Shown piece after piece: positions 35,871 to 46,381 of a stretch of DNA of 64,000 nt (positions within the stretch are counted from its first letter, which is position 1; the number at the start of each line of letters is the position of its first letter). The notes beneath the pieces were generated by a model, which was given only the letters and a program-made list of their open reading frames with translations, ran no database searches and was not told where the DNA came from. The translations under genes and the position numbers were made by a program. Origin of the DNA: Francisella philomiragia subsp. philomiragia ATCC 25015 (GTDB taxonomy: Bacteria; Pseudomonadota; Gammaproteobacteria; Francisellales; Francisellaceae); contig NZ_DS999316.1 of NCBI RefSeq assembly GCF_000156715.1, forward strand, positions 531,956-595,955, read 5' to 3'.

Positions 35871-37112
35871 TTATGTAATATTTTGTTTGTAAAAACCTAA
35901 CCTTAGTTTTTTGTACAACAAGATTGCAAATAAAGCCAATACTAAGCAAATTAAACTAATAACGACAGGGCCTAACCAAATAACTCCTGTTTTAGAGATA
36001 ACTGTTGCACTAATTATTGGACAAACACCTCCTACAAAAGCTGAATTTAAACTATAGCTCAAAGCGACTCCTGATAACCTAAACTCTGTTGGAAAAATAT
36101 CACACAAGAAAAATAATGTTGTCGATGCACCAAATGAATAGCAAATAATTAAAAAAATCATACCTATAAAAACACTATAAGTATCTGACATCAAGTAGAA
36201 TGTTATAGGAATAGCTATCAATAAAATGAAACAGCCAATAATATACATTTTACTAAGTCCAACTTTATCAGATATATACCCAAATGCTATTACAGATATT
36301 AAAACTATTATTTGTACTGGAATCATTATTAAACTTGTATTGCTAGTATTTAGTAATTTTGCAATATAAAAATTAGAATACTGAAGCAAAATTATTGCGC
36401 CTAAAGCAAATAACATTGCAAAACAAAAACCAATAAATATACTTATATAGTTTTGTTTGAAAAGCGTTATAATGCTCTTTTTATCTCTACTTGCGATTTT
36501 TCTAAATAAAGGTGTTTCTATTAGCTTTAATCTTACGTAATAACCAAATATAGCCAACAAGCCTCCTAACACAAAACCAATCCGCCAAGCATAATCATCA
36601 AATAAATATTCAAGAATCAGACATACTGTCGTTGCAAATAAAAATCCCGATAAAACAAATGCAAATAATATACTCAGCTTAAAACCTATGCTTTTTGAAC
36701 TAGTCTCGTACACTATTACATATGCTGCAGGCAATTCTCCACTTAGAGCAAACCCTTGCAATACCCTGAATATCACAAAAGCTATACTTGCAAACACCCC
36801 AAAAGTAGCATAAGAAGGCATAATCCCCATTAGTAATGATGATATTCCCATAAGAATTATTGTAAATGTAAATATTTTCTTCCTACCATATCGATCACCC
36901 AATATTCCTAAGGTAATAGCACCTAAAGGTCTAACAATATATGTTAAAGAAAATATAGCTATAGCAATGAAACTTTTAATTACTGAATCATCAATTCCTA
37001 CAAAAAATGTATTTATAATTTGTACCGAAAATAACACATATAACAAAAAGTCATAAACTTCTAAAACTGCACCTATGCCTGCAATTGATACTACTTTAAA
37101 ATCTTCTTTCAT
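35871..37112 (-). CDS. MFS transporter (ProP/MHS-like), tandem copy 2
   Basis: This 413-residue, 12-span transporter has the span 2-3 motif RPLGAITLGILGDRYGRKKIF, the span-4 LQGFALSGELPAAYV, and FGYISDKVGL in the second half. It is closely related in sequence and order to the gene just upstream (37125-38402), which is 12 bases away, so the two arose by duplication and are cotranscribed. The substrate is unknown. Confidence 0.86.
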   Translation of the reverse strand: MKEDFKVVSIAGIGAVLEVYDFLLYVLFSVQIINTFFVGIDDSVIKSFIAIAIFSLTYIVRPLGAITLGILGDRYGRKKIFTFTIILMGISSLLMGIMPSYATFGVFASIAFVIFRVLQGFALSGELPAAYVIVYETSSKSIGFKLSILFAFVLSGFLFATTVCLILEYLFDDYAWRIGFVLGGLLAIFGYYVRLKLIETPLFRKIASRDKKSIITLFKQNYISIFIGFCFAMLFALGAIILLQYSNFYIAKLLNTSNTSLIMIPVQIIVLISVIAFGYISDKVGLSKMYIIGCFILLIAIPITFYLMSDTYSVFIGMIFLIICYSFGASTTLFFLCDIFPTEFRLSGVALSYSLNSAFVGGVCPIISATVISKTGVIWLGPVVISLICLVLALFAILLYKKLRLGFYKQNIT

Positions 37113-37124
37113 CTCTAAAATTAC

Positions 37125-38402
37125 TTACAGTTTAACTATCATATCTTTGTTATTTTTATGATAGCCTCCTCTTTTGGAATAAACATAGACACCTAGTAGG
37201 CCAATCACACCACAAACAATACCAACAATAGATGGACCTAAAAAATTATATGCTGTCATAGTAATTATCGTTGTACTTACTAAAGGAGCGATCCCTCCAA
37301 CTATAGCAAAAGCAAGATTATAACTAAGACCTACTCCTGACAATCTAACATCTGTTGGAAACAAATCACAAAGTAAAAATATAAAGGTAGCCGCAACTAA
37401 TGCGTAACAGAGCATAATAGCTATAGATGCAAAAACAATTGCAGATACACTGCCTATATAACTCATCAAATAGAACACAGGTAAAGCACAAACTACAACA
37501 AGCCCAGCACCTGCTATAAACATTTTTGCAATGCCAACTTTATCAGATAGAAAGCCAAAAATAAAAGTAAAACAAGTAAGTGTTAAAACACTTGGAGTTA
37601 GAATCAAAGAGATCTGACCAGAATTATATCCAGTTAAAATATCCTCAACAAATTTATGTATATAAAGAGTCAACATCACACCGCCAAAGGCTACTATAAT
37701 AACTATACATATACCAGCGAACAAGTTTGGACCATAAGTAGAGACTAAAGAACCAAAAGAATGTCTTTTTTGTTTATCAATACTTTCAAACTCTGGAGTT
37801 TCATGAAGATTGCGACGCACATAATAACCGACAAACCCTAGCAATCCACCAATGATAAACCCTGCTCTCCAAGCAAAATCACCAAACACATACTCAAGAG
37901 CAAAACCTACAAAATCAGAAAATAAAAATCCACCCGTTACAAATGTAAATAATATGGCAGTGGCAAAACCAATTTTACCCTTAACCGATTCATACACAAT
38001 AACATAAGCCCCAGGCAACTCCCCACCCAAAGCAATACCTTGCATAATACGCAATAACACAAAAATAAAGCTCGCATATAATCCCCATTGCGCATATCCA
38101 GGCATCAATCCCATACACAATGAACAACTTCCCATTAATAATATTGTAAATAATAGTAGTCGTCTTCGCCCTATTAAATCACCAACAATTCCCAAAATAG
38201 TTCCGGCGAATGGTCTGACAAGGTAAGCTATTGAAAATATTAAAACTGTTAAAAAAGTTTTAATTGTTGGATTTGTAATTTGAGCAAAAAAAGTTGCTGA
38301 GATTTCTTTAGAAAAAATCATATATAGAACAAAATCATAAAACTCAAGAATTGCACCAATTCCGGCTAATAAAATAACGTTTCTACTATCTTTATCGTAC
38401 AT
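37125..38402 (-). CDS. MFS transporter (ProP/MHS-like), tandem copy 1
   Basis: This 425-residue transporter has N-terminal VILLAGIGAILEFYDFVLY and the loop motif RPFAGTILGIVGDLIGRRRLL. MQGIALGGELPGAYV in span 4 and FGFLSDKVGIAKM after span 7 place it in the metabolite:H+ symporter family. It is a paralogue of the following gene and more distantly of the one at 21488-22759. The substrate is unknown. Confidence 0.86.
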   Translation of the reverse strand: MYDKDSRNVILLAGIGAILEFYDFVLYMIFSKEISATFFAQITNPTIKTFLTVLIFSIAYLVRPFAGTILGIVGDLIGRRRLLLFTILLMGSCSLCMGLMPGYAQWGLYASFIFVLLRIMQGIALGGELPGAYVIVYESVKGKIGFATAILFTFVTGGFLFSDFVGFALEYVFGDFAWRAGFIIGGLLGFVGYYVRRNLHETPEFESIDKQKRHSFGSLVSTYGPNLFAGICIVIIVAFGGVMLTLYIHKFVEDILTGYNSGQISLILTPSVLTLTCFTFIFGFLSDKVGIAKMFIAGAGLVVVCALPVFYLMSYIGSVSAIVFASIAIMLCYALVAATFIFLLCDLFPTDVRLSGVGLSYNLAFAIVGGIAPLVSTTIITMTAYNFLGPSIVGIVCGVIGLLGVYVYSKRGGYHKNNKDMIVKL

Positions 38403-38506
38403 TTATAACACTTACTTTTAATAATCAAGTTTAGCAAATCATACATTTTTTTAGCTTTATTTAGTAGAATATTTAAGCCTTATGATAGATTTTTTTAGTA
38501 TATTTT

Positions 38507-39304
38507 TTAATAACTATCCAAACTAACTATTTCAAGATGTTGCATCTGTGTTTGTAAAAACATCTCTCCCACCGATCTAAACTTCAAAGGAATATCTGTA
38601 ACATAAAATTTATACTCTGGATTAGAATTGTTTTTATTCAAAAGATTATTTTCAACAAGTAGTTGCTGAAGCATCTTACTAGCTTGTAGTGAAGGGTCTA
38701 TAAGCTTTACATCAAGTGCTTTAGCGATACTATCTTTGATAATAGGATAATGTGTACAACCCAAAATTAGAGCTTGAATGTTTTTATCGTTAAAATACTC
38801 AAGATATTGTTTAGCTACTAATTCAACAACTTCTCCCTCTATAAATCCCTCTTCAATCATAGATACAAAAAGACCACATGAACTACTATAAACTTCGGTG
38901 CTAGGATTATTTTTGTGTATTTGTAGTGCGTATGCATTACTGTTAATAGTAGCTGGTGTTGCTATGACACCAACTGTTTTAAGACTATCGACTAAGCTAA
39001 CTCCAGCACTTATCACATCAATAACAGGAACTGTTTTTGCAATCTCTTGAACGATATCTTTTGCTATAGCTGATATTGTATTACAGGCAATAATTATTGC
39101 TTTGACTTCTTGATCAATTAGAAATTTAGCTGTTTGGGCTGCAAACTTTTGAATAGTCGCTCGTGATTTAGTCCCATAAGGTATTCTAGCAATATCACCA
39201 AAATATATAATATCCTCATTTGGTAATATATTCATCAAGTTCTTGACGACAGTTAAACCACCAATTCCTGAATCGAAAACACCTATAGGTCTATTATTGA
39301 GCAT
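38507..39304 (-). CDS. murI: Glutamate racemase MurI
   Basis: This 265-residue cofactor-free racemase makes D-glutamate for peptidoglycan. The N-terminal IGVFDSGIGGLTVVK holds the catalytic-site Asp/Ser. The two catalytic cysteines are in ACNTIS (first) and GCTHYP (second). Length is normal. Its ATG overlaps the last base of the NERD gene stop (TAATG), so it is coupled to it. Confidence 0.96.
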   Translation of the reverse strand: MLNNRPIGVFDSGIGGLTVVKNLMNILPNEDIIYFGDIARIPYGTKSRATIQKFAAQTAKFLIDQEVKAIIIACNTISAIAKDIVQEIAKTVPVIDVISAGVSLVDSLKTVGVIATPATINSNAYALQIHKNNPSTEVYSSSCGLFVSMIEEGFIEGEVVELVAKQYLEYFNDKNIQALILGCTHYPIIKDSIAKALDVKLIDPSLQASKMLQQLLVENNLLNKNNSNPEYKFYVTDIPLKFRSVGEMFLQTQMQHLEIVSLDSY

Positions 39305-40101
39305 TATTTTTTCTCTATTTTACGAATTATTTTTCTACGTGAGCGCGTAGGCATTTTTTCTAGATATTCTTCTTTTGCCTTGATAAAAGGTATTAGATTT
39401 CCTAATGATAAAACTGCTTGATTGGCATCATCTGCAATGAAATTTTCACTTAGCTGCGCATCATCATTAGCAAAAATAACTATCGTTACAACTGGGATAC
39501 CTTTTATATATATTTTTTGTTTATAAAGATATGTTTGCAGTACTTTTTTCTGTGCAAATGTTTGTCTAATTGGATTTTTTATTGTTTTTGCATAGACTTT
39601 GTTGTTTTGAGAAGTTTTTGAGACATTCCAACGTTCAGCCATATTCTCAACTTCAATATAGCCACGATTATTCTTAACTTCGATTATATATATGCTTTTA
39701 CGCGATATTGCAATAAAATCAATTTCTCTATTACCTACTGTTGACTTCTCATCTGGTAGAACCACTCGATTAAATAACACAAAATTATTATCTAATTTTT
39801 TTAGTTCATCTAAAACAGTAGTTTCGCCTTCTGCACCTGAAATAATTATATCTACAGGATTATCATCTTTTGTTATTAAGAAAAAGAATACAAATAATAT
39901 AAATGCTAGAGTAAATCCAACCTCTAACGATTGAGTAACAAATTCAATATCCCCTAAATATAAATCAACACCAACTATTAAACCACATAGAATAATAGAT
40001 GCATATAGACTTTTTTTTGCTCTAATTAGGTAGTTCCTTAACCTAGCCCATGTAAAGCGCAAAAAGAGCCTGTCTTTTTTTAATTTACTTTCAATAGCCA
40101 T
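39304..40101 (-). CDS. Membrane-anchored NERD-domain (nuclease-related) protein
   Basis: This 265-residue protein has two membrane spans near residues 33-50 and 60-77, then a NERD domain from about 88. Nuclease-fold motifs are GAEGETTVLDELKKL, GNREIDFIAIS and YIIEVKN, which supply the E...D...E-x-K residues of the PD-(D/E)XK-like fold. A basic tail (TRSRRKIIRKIEKK) may touch nucleic acid. Family activity is predicted, not proven. It lies between uvrB and murI. Confidence 0.85.
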   Translation of the reverse strand: MAIESKLKKDRLFLRFTWARLRNYLIRAKKSLYASIILCGLIVGVDLYLGDIEFVTQSLEVGFTLAFILFVFFFLITKDDNPVDIIISGAEGETTVLDELKKLDNNFVLFNRVVLPDEKSTVGNREIDFIAISRKSIYIIEVKNNRGYIEVENMAERWNVSKTSQNNKVYAKTIKNPIRQTFAQKKVLQTYLYKQKIYIKGIPVVTIVIFANDDAQLSENFIADDANQAVLSLGNLIPFIKAKEEYLEKMPTRSRRKIIRKIEKK

Positions 40102-40134
40102 AATACCAATATACTTTGTTTAAAAATCGTAAAA

Positions 40135-42141
40135 TTATAAATTAATAAACTTCTGCTTTATTTCAGTTATCTTATCTCTAATTGCTGTTGCCTGCTCGAA
40201 TTCAAGCTCTTTTGCATAAGCTCTCATTCGTTTTTCTAGAGCTTTAATAACCTTCGAAGCTTCAGTCATACCTAGTATAGCCGAAACATCTACATCATCA
40301 ACCTTTAAGCGCGAATTATTTTTATATGCACGTTTTTGCATCTCTGGAGAACTATCTAACATATCATCTATACTTTTGATGATTGTTTTAGGCGTAATAT
40401 TGTTTTTCTTATTATGTTCATCTTGAAGTTGACGACGACGTAGAGTTTCATCCATAGCCTTTTTCATAGATTTTGTAACAACATCTGCATACAAAATAGC
40501 TCTACCATTTTGGTTTCTAGCCACACGTCCAATAGTTTGAATAAGAGATTTTTCAGAACGCAAAAACCCTTCCTTATCAGCATCAAAAATTAATAAAACT
40601 CCAACCTCTGGCATATCAAGCCCCTCTCTAAGAAGGTTAATACCTACAAGCACATCAAATACACCATGACGCAAATCATGAATAATTTGGACTCTCTCAA
40701 CAGTATCAATATCAGAATGTAGATATCTGACATTAACGCCATGCTCAGATAGATACTCTGTTAAGTTCTCTGCCATTTTTTTGGTTAAAGTTGTTATCAA
40801 GATTCTTTCTTCTTTGGCTATAGCTTTATTTATCTCTGATAAAGCATCTTCTACTTGTATAGCTACCGGTCTTACAAAGACTTCAGGATCTAATAAACCA
40901 GTTGGTCTAATTACCTGCTCTACAGTATTTTGAGACTTTTCAAGTTCATAATTAGCGGGTGTCGCAGATACATATATTGTCTGAGGCAGCAGACTCTCAA
41001 ACTCATTAAATTTCAGAGGTCTATTGTCCAACGCAGAAGGCAATCTGAAACCATAGTTAACGAGATTTGATTTACGAGATAAATCTCCTTTGTACATTCC
41101 GCCAAACTGTGGTAATGTCACGTGCGACTCATCAACTATGACTAAGGCATTTTCTGGTAAGTAGTCAATCAATGTTGGTGGTGGATCACCAGGAGCTCTA
41201 CCTGATAACAATCTTGAATAATTTTCGATGCCTGTACAGTAGCCAAGCTCTTGAATCATTTCAATATCATACTTAGTACGTTGTTCTATTCTTTGAGCTT
41301 CAAGTAGTTTACCTTCTTCCTCAAAATATTTAACTCTTTCTTTAAGTTCTGCTTTGATCTCTTCTATAACTATATCTTTGCGCTCTTTTGATGCAACATA
41401 ATGTGTACTTGGGAATATTGTTGCTCTGTGTAATGTTTTAGTTTTTTTGGAAGTTAATGAATCGATCACACTTATCGTTTCAATCTCATCATCAAAAAAC
41501 TCTACTCGAATAGCATCTTTCTCAGAGTCTGCTGGGAATATATCTAATACTTCTCCTCTGACTCGAAAACTACCACGACTGAAATCCATATCATTACGCG
41601 AATATTGCATCTCTACTAACTTAGTTTGAGCTTTTTTTAGCCCTAGCTCTTCACCTACTTTTAGGTGCAAAAGCATCTGCATATATTGCTCAGGATCACC
41701 TAGACCATAAATAGCTGATACGGTTGCGACTATAATTACATCATTACGCTCAAGTATTGCCTTGGTAGCTGACAGACGCATTTGTTCAATATGCTCATTT
41801 ACAGATGAATCTTTTTCTATATAGGTATCAGAAGCCGCAACATAAGCTTCAGGTTGATAATAATCGTAATATGACACAAAATACTCAACTGCATTATCTG
41901 GGAAATATTGCTTAAACTCTGAATATAATTGAGCTGCCAAAGTTTTGTTATGTGCAACAATCAAACATGGTTTTTGTGTTTGTTGAATCACATTTGCCAT
42001 AGTATATGTTTTACCAGAACCTGTAACTCCTAGCAAAACCTGATGCTGTAACCCATTATTAATACCTTCAACTAAGGATTTAATTGCATTTGGCTGATCT
42101 CCAGCTGGAGCATACTTTGTTACTAGGTTAAATTTATTCAT
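40135..42141 (-). CDS. uvrB: UvrABC system protein B
   Basis: This 668-residue nucleotide-excision-repair helicase-like protein loads at damage with UvrA and guides UvrC incision. Walker A is [10 protein letters not shown] near residues 39-48. The beta-hairpin [11 protein letters not shown] follows. DESHVTLPQ is the Walker B region, and helicase motif VI reads QTIGRVARN. The C-terminal UVR domain ([17 protein letters not shown]) binds UvrA or UvrC. It starts immediately after the sbcB stop. Confidence 0.98.
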   Translation of the reverse strand: MNKFNLVTKYAPAGDQPNAIKSLVEGINNGLQHQVLLGVTGSGKTYTMANVIQQTQKPCLIVAHNKTLAAQLYSEFKQYFPDNAVEYFVSYYDYYQPEAYVAASDTYIEKDSSVNEHIEQMRLSATKAILERNDVIIVATVSAIYGLGDPEQYMQMLLHLKVGEELGLKKAQTKLVEMQYSRNDMDFSRGSFRVRGEVLDIFPADSEKDAIRVEFFDDEIETISVIDSLTSKKTKTLHRATIFPSTHYVASKERKDIVIEEIKAELKERVKYFEEEGKLLEAQRIEQRTKYDIEMIQELGYCTGIENYSRLLSGRAPGDPPPTLIDYLPENALVIVDESHVTLPQFGGMYKGDLSRKSNLVNYGFRLPSALDNRPLKFNEFESLLPQTIYVSATPANYELEKSQNTVEQVIRPTGLLDPEVFVRPVAIQVEDALSEINKAIAKEERILITTLTKKMAENLTEYLSEHGVNVRYLHSDIDTVERVQIIHDLRHGVFDVLVGINLLREGLDMPEVGVLLIFDADKEGFLRSEKSLIQTIGRVARNQNGRAILYADVVTKSMKKAMDETLRRRQLQDEHNKKNNITPKTIIKSIDDMLDSSPEMQKRAYKNNSRLKVDDVDVSAILGMTEASKVIKALEKRMRAYAKELEFEQATAIRDKITEIKQKFINL

Positions 42142-43590
42142 CTAAAATAAATACTCCTCTAACTCATACAGCAAAGCTTGTTGCTCTTCTGTTAGATCAC
42201 GATTCATGCGTAAATCTTGCATTTCTTGATAGATATCTTCCAAAGTTTTGCGAGTTTTGCCTTTATGATCAATCAGAAGCTCATCATTATCTAGGCTAAC
42301 AATCTTATTTAGATAATCTTGAAATTCCATCTGTGCTTTATCAGGTAGTTTTGAAAAGTCTAATCTACCAATTATCCTGACAGCTCTGTCATAATAAGGT
42401 TTTGGTAATTGATTAAGCATTTGCGCTTTTTGATAAATTTGTGAAGTATGAAATTTATCACAACCCCTTTCATCAGCGGCACTCATAAAGTCACTTTGAT
42501 AAATCGCTGCATCTATATCAACATTTTCAATCTCTGGATACTTATATTCCAATACATAATCAACAAAATTGGCAAATATTTCTGGATTGCTTCTTATAAA
42601 TTCTTTGTTCGTCTTTATCAAATCTAGTCTATCTTGAGGCAACCTCCCCACAAAACGGGTTTTAGCAGGTAATATTAGAGGAATATCACCCCATTTCTTA
42701 TTTACAGTCAGTCGCCAATGTTCTGCTTCTAAACTGCCAAACTCTTCTATAAAATCTTTAAAATCATAACTATCTAAGCGAAGAAATATCTCTTGATTTT
42801 TGTAATGCCTATGCTGACCAATATCTAATATGGCCGACATAAAATTATTTTTAAAGCCAAAAACTCCACTTACTGCAATTGCTTGTCTATACCCAATACC
42901 ACCAACTTCTACACCGATATTTAGTTGAGCTAGAGTATTTTCATCATTTTGCTTATTAAACTTTGCCAATAAAAACTGCCACATTTTAGGATTAGCTATT
43001 CTTAATTTTTTGGCTAACTCTACTGTGACAATTACATCTGTAATAGCATCATGAGCTCTACCACCACTATAGAGATTATTTTCAGTATTTAAATTTTCTA
43101 ACTTCAAAGATATTTTCCGCTGTCCTTCTTCATCAAGAACTTTAGGCCACTTAAGAACATCATTACAAAACAAATAATAGCAAGTAACTATTGGAAACAA
43201 ATCAGCCCTTGAACAACCATTTTTAAATTGATGACTATATGGAGGTAGCATATTTTTATAAAAAGCAAATCTCAAAAACTCATCATCAAAACCAAGGGTA
43301 TTATAACCTATACTAATGGTCCCTGGTGTATTTATGATTTTATGAATTTTCCTAATTGCCTGATACTCTGACACACCAGTATTTGCTTGAGCAATAGAAA
43401 TATGATGCGTTATCGTTGCAATTGGAGATGGAGTTGTATCAGGATTTAGCTTCACAAAAAAATTAAACCTTTCAATTTCATTAAAGTCCAAATCTGTACG
43501 AATCGCAGCAAATTGTAATACTTGGTCAAAAGAATTGTTAATACCAGTAGTTTCTAAGTCATAAAATAAAAAAGTTTGATTTTGAAACAT
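42142..43590 (-). CDS. sbcB: Exodeoxyribonuclease I
   Basis: This 482-residue 3'-5' single-strand DNA exonuclease opens with the DEDDh motif FLFYDLETTGIN (Asp11, Glu13), continues with the SIGYNTLGFDDEF motif II and ends the nuclease domain with GGRAHDAITDV (motif III His/Asp). SH3-like and C-terminal domains follow. Length matches E. coli ExoI (475). It is directly followed by uvrB, so two DNA repair genes are cotranscribed. Confidence 0.95.
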   Translation of the reverse strand: MFQNQTFLFYDLETTGINNSFDQVLQFAAIRTDLDFNEIERFNFFVKLNPDTTPSPIATITHHISIAQANTGVSEYQAIRKIHKIINTPGTISIGYNTLGFDDEFLRFAFYKNMLPPYSHQFKNGCSRADLFPIVTCYYLFCNDVLKWPKVLDEEGQRKISLKLENLNTENNLYSGGRAHDAITDVIVTVELAKKLRIANPKMWQFLLAKFNKQNDENTLAQLNIGVEVGGIGYRQAIAVSGVFGFKNNFMSAILDIGQHRHYKNQEIFLRLDSYDFKDFIEEFGSLEAEHWRLTVNKKWGDIPLILPAKTRFVGRLPQDRLDLIKTNKEFIRSNPEIFANFVDYVLEYKYPEIENVDIDAAIYQSDFMSAADERGCDKFHTSQIYQKAQMLNQLPKPYYDRAVRIIGRLDFSKLPDKAQMEFQDYLNKIVSLDNDELLIDHKGKTRKTLEDIYQEMQDLRMNRDLTEEQQALLYELEEYLF

Positions 43591-43739
43591 TAAAGAATAA
43601 GCTCATATTTAATTAAATTATTAGCTTAGAATTTTAACATACCTTTATAATGATTAATAATTTTGAATATTACAAATAAGCTTGATTTAAAGACTTAATA
43701 GAAACTCTAAAGAATAATTTTTATGTTTATAAAGTAAGA

Positions 43740-44462
43740 TTATGCAGGCTGTCTAGTTGCAGCAATTACAACTTCTCGTATATTTATATTTTGTGGTTGG
43801 CTAAACATAAACATAGCTGTACGAGCGATATCATCTGCTACTAAAACTCCACCCATAGACTCTTTCCAGTTTTCATAATCTGATTTAATTTGATCAGATG
43901 TAGTATGACTTAAAAGCTCAGTTTCTACAGCACCTGGACAAATTGTCATTATTCTAACATTATCATCAGCAACTTCTTCACGTATATTTTCACTCATTGA
44001 AGATACTGCAAATTTTGTACCAACATATGCAGCGTGATTAGGGAAAGATTTCTTACCAGCAATTGAACTGATATTTATAATCGTTCCACTTTTTCTTGCC
44101 TTCATATCACCTAATACAGATTGAATACCATTTAATAATGCCAATACATTCACTTCGTACATCTTTTGCCATTCAATAGGATCTTGTGTATCGATTTGAC
44201 CAAGCAACATTAAACCTGCATTATTAACCAACAACTCAACTGGACCATATTCAGCTTCACCTTCTTTTATAGCATTCTTTAGAGCTTGAGCATCTGTCAC
44301 ATCTACTTTACGAATCATTGTATTAGGTAAATTTAATTCTTGTATCTTTTCTATTCTTCTACCTATTAGCAAAAGCGAATGACCTGCTTCAGAAAATCTT
44401 TTTGCAATTGCCGCACCAATTCCAGAACTTGCTCCTGTGATTACAACTAATGATTTAGCCAT
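43740..44462 (-). CDS. SDR-family oxidoreductase
   Basis: This 240-residue short-chain dehydrogenase has TGASSGIG at residues 10-17 and IGRRIEKI after the second strand, where Arg-Arg favours NADP(H). NNAG is the structural motif, and ISSIAG then YVGTKFA provide Ser, Tyr and Lys. It resembles the YdfG-like serine/3-hydroxy acid dehydrogenase group. GGAGAAATAAC precedes the ATG. It is divergent from a LysR gene, which is the usual sign that the regulator controls it. Confidence 0.85.
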   Translation of the reverse strand: MAKSLVVITGASSGIGAAIAKRFSEAGHSLLLIGRRIEKIQELNLPNTMIRKVDVTDAQALKNAIKEGEAEYGPVELLVNNAGLMLLGQIDTQDPIEWQKMYEVNVLALLNGIQSVLGDMKARKSGTIINISSIAGKKSFPNHAAYVGTKFAVSSMSENIREEVADDNVRIMTICPGAVETELLSHTTSDQIKSDYENWKESMGGVLVADDIARTAMFMFSQPQNINIREVVIAATRQPA

Positions 44463-44577
44463 GTTATTTCTCCTATATTTTTTGTTTTAATTTTCACATC
44501 GTTTTAATGATTGTAAATTGTATATAAACTTATTAAACTGATAAATACCAACAATCATAAAACATTGTTATTGAATA

Positions 44578-45486
44578 ATGAACAATATTCATTGGCGAGG
44601 TATTCACTGTTTCATTCACGTCGCTGAACAGCAAAGCTTCACAAAGGCAGCAGATATATTAGGAATGGCCAAATCAAACCTAAGCCAGAATATTAAGGAC
44701 TTAGAAAACCATCTTAAAGTTCAACTACTATATAGAAGCACCAGACACGTTCGTCTTACTGAAATAGGACAAGATTATTATAAGAAATGTAAGAAGGCTC
44801 TCCAAGACCTTGATATAGCAACACAATTAACTAGCCAAGAACATAATGAAATAAGTGGCAATATAAAAATCAATTGTGTTGGAGGAATTATTGGTGAAGA
44901 TGTTATTGCTCCTTTAGTTTTGAAATTCCAGCTGCTACATCCTAAAGTTAGTATCCATTTAGATTTTTCTAGCAATAGAATTAGCCTAATAGATAGTGAT
45001 TATGACTTAGTTATCCGTATGGGTAACCTACCCGACTCAAATTTAATAATCTCTCCACTTCGAACAGTTTTTACTAAATATGTAGCTAGTAAAGATTTTA
45101 TTAAGAAATATACCAAGATATCTGATCCAAGACAGCTTGAAGATATACCTCTAATTTACGGTAGTATTAAGCAATGGAATTTCAACTCCATAAATGATAA
45201 ATATACTCTCCATATTCATAACAATGGTTTTCATGCAACTAATGGCAGAGTTATGAAACAAGCTACCCTTTTAGGATTAGGAATCACCAGATTAGTTGAT
45301 ATTTATGTAGATGCTGATATCAAAAATGGTAAATTAGTCGAAATATTGCCTGAATATAGAGAAGAAACAAAACTTTCTATTATTTCACTACCAGTAAAAC
45401 ATCAACTTAAAAGAATAAGCTCTTTGATAAATTATCTCAAAACTAATTTCAATAAAGAATACATGAATAAAAGTGAAATAAACTAA
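44578..45486 (+). CDS. LysR-family transcriptional regulator
   Basis: This 302-residue regulator has an N-terminal winged helix-turn-helix (HCFIHVAEQQSFTKAADILGMAKSNLSQNI), then a C-terminal periplasmic-binding-protein-like effector domain from about residue 90. SNLSQNIKDLE is the recognition helix. It is divergent from the SDR oxidoreductase across 115 bases, so it probably controls that gene. The effector is unknown. It converges with a FUSC gene with a 1-base gap. Confidence 0.9.
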   Translation: MNNIHWRGIHCFIHVAEQQSFTKAADILGMAKSNLSQNIKDLENHLKVQLLYRSTRHVRLTEIGQDYYKKCKKALQDLDIATQLTSQEHNEISGNIKINCVGGIIGEDVIAPLVLKFQLLHPKVSIHLDFSSNRISLIDSDYDLVIRMGNLPDSNLIISPLRTVFTKYVASKDFIKKYTKISDPRQLEDIPLIYGSIKQWNFNSINDKYTLHIHNNGFHATNGRVMKQATLLGLGITRLVDIYVDADIKNGKLVEILPEYREETKLSIISLPVKHQLKRISSLINYLKTNFNKEYMNKSEIN

Positions 45487-45487
45487 A

Positions 45488-46381
45488 CTAGTTTTGAGCT
45501 AATAATCTATCATATCTAATAGTTATTTTCTTAAAATTACTTTGAATTTGCTCTTTAGTAAAATGCACAAATTCCTTATATAAACTATCATCATGCTTTT
45601 TTTGCTGCATAAATAGAGTTCTATATGTCCTTAGATTAATTAATAACTCATCTATAAGTATTAATACTTTCTTATATTCATAATACTTTTTAGTCTCAGA
45701 AAACTCATATTTAGCATTTACTAAAGTTTCATTAAGCTTAATACTTTTTTCTATCAATGAAATAATTTTTCTATTTTCTACGCTACGATCAACTTTATTA
45801 ACAAGATCTTTAAGTTCAGAATAAATTCTATACATATCCCTATCAAAAAGTACTCTATTTTTTCGCCCCCTTGTAAGGAAAGTTATCAAAACTATACTTA
45901 ATGTTCCTATTGCTACACATGTGACCCTGACAAAAAATAATTCTTTATCCCAACCAATAAATAATCCAAAATACATTACCAGATATACATGTATAAAAAA
46001 AACACTAGTCGCATAATTTAAAAACATCGTATACACATATAGTGCTAAAGCAAAGCAACATAATCCTGCCACCAATGTAAAATTATGGGGTATATTTTTT
46101 TGAATTAGCAACAATACTACAGATCCTATTGAGGTACCCAATAATGAGAAAATAACAATCGCCTTAGCTCTTGTATAAACTACACTAGTACTTGTACTAG
46201 CTGCGACACTTACTACCGCAATGACTACCCAATATATTCTATCTCTAAAGCCATCATCACCACTTAAACTAAATATTAAATAACAAACTATTAAACCTAC
46301 TATAGATGCTACAAAAACCCTTATAGCTAATAATGTTGTATCAGAGAGTTTATCTATATACCTATCCTTAAATAAGATCAT
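45488..46381 (-). CDS. FUSC-family membrane protein, second half
   Basis: This 297-residue protein has an N-terminal set of about six hydrophobic segments (IRVFVASIVGLIVCYLIFSL, then YWVVIAVVSVAAS and others) and a cytoplasmic helical tail. This is the FUSC/aromatic-acid-exporter layout of the C-terminal half of YccS/YhfK-type proteins. It starts at ATG 46381 (MILFKDRYIDKLS), 14 bases inside the end of the preceding gene but in another frame. Together the two halves total about 655 residues, close to one full exporter. Confidence 0.7.
   Translation of the reverse strand: MILFKDRYIDKLSDTTLLAIRVFVASIVGLIVCYLIFSLSGDDGFRDRIYWVVIAVVSVAASTSTSVVYTRAKAIVIFSLLGTSIGSVVLLLIQKNIPHNFTLVAGLCCFALALYVYTMFLNYATSVFFIHVYLVMYFGLFIGWDKELFFVRVTCVAIGTLSIVLITFLTRGRKNRVLFDRDMYRIYSELKDLVNKVDRSVENRKIISLIEKSIKLNETLVNAKYEFSETKKYYEYKKVLILIDELLINLRTYRTLFMQQKKHDDSLYKEFVHFTKEQIQSNFKKITIRYDRLLAQN

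Noticed and set aside
35871..38402. One disrupted transporter gene instead of two tandem MFS genes
   Set aside because: Each frame has a full set of 12 spans and its own N-terminal and loop motifs, so both are complete genes.
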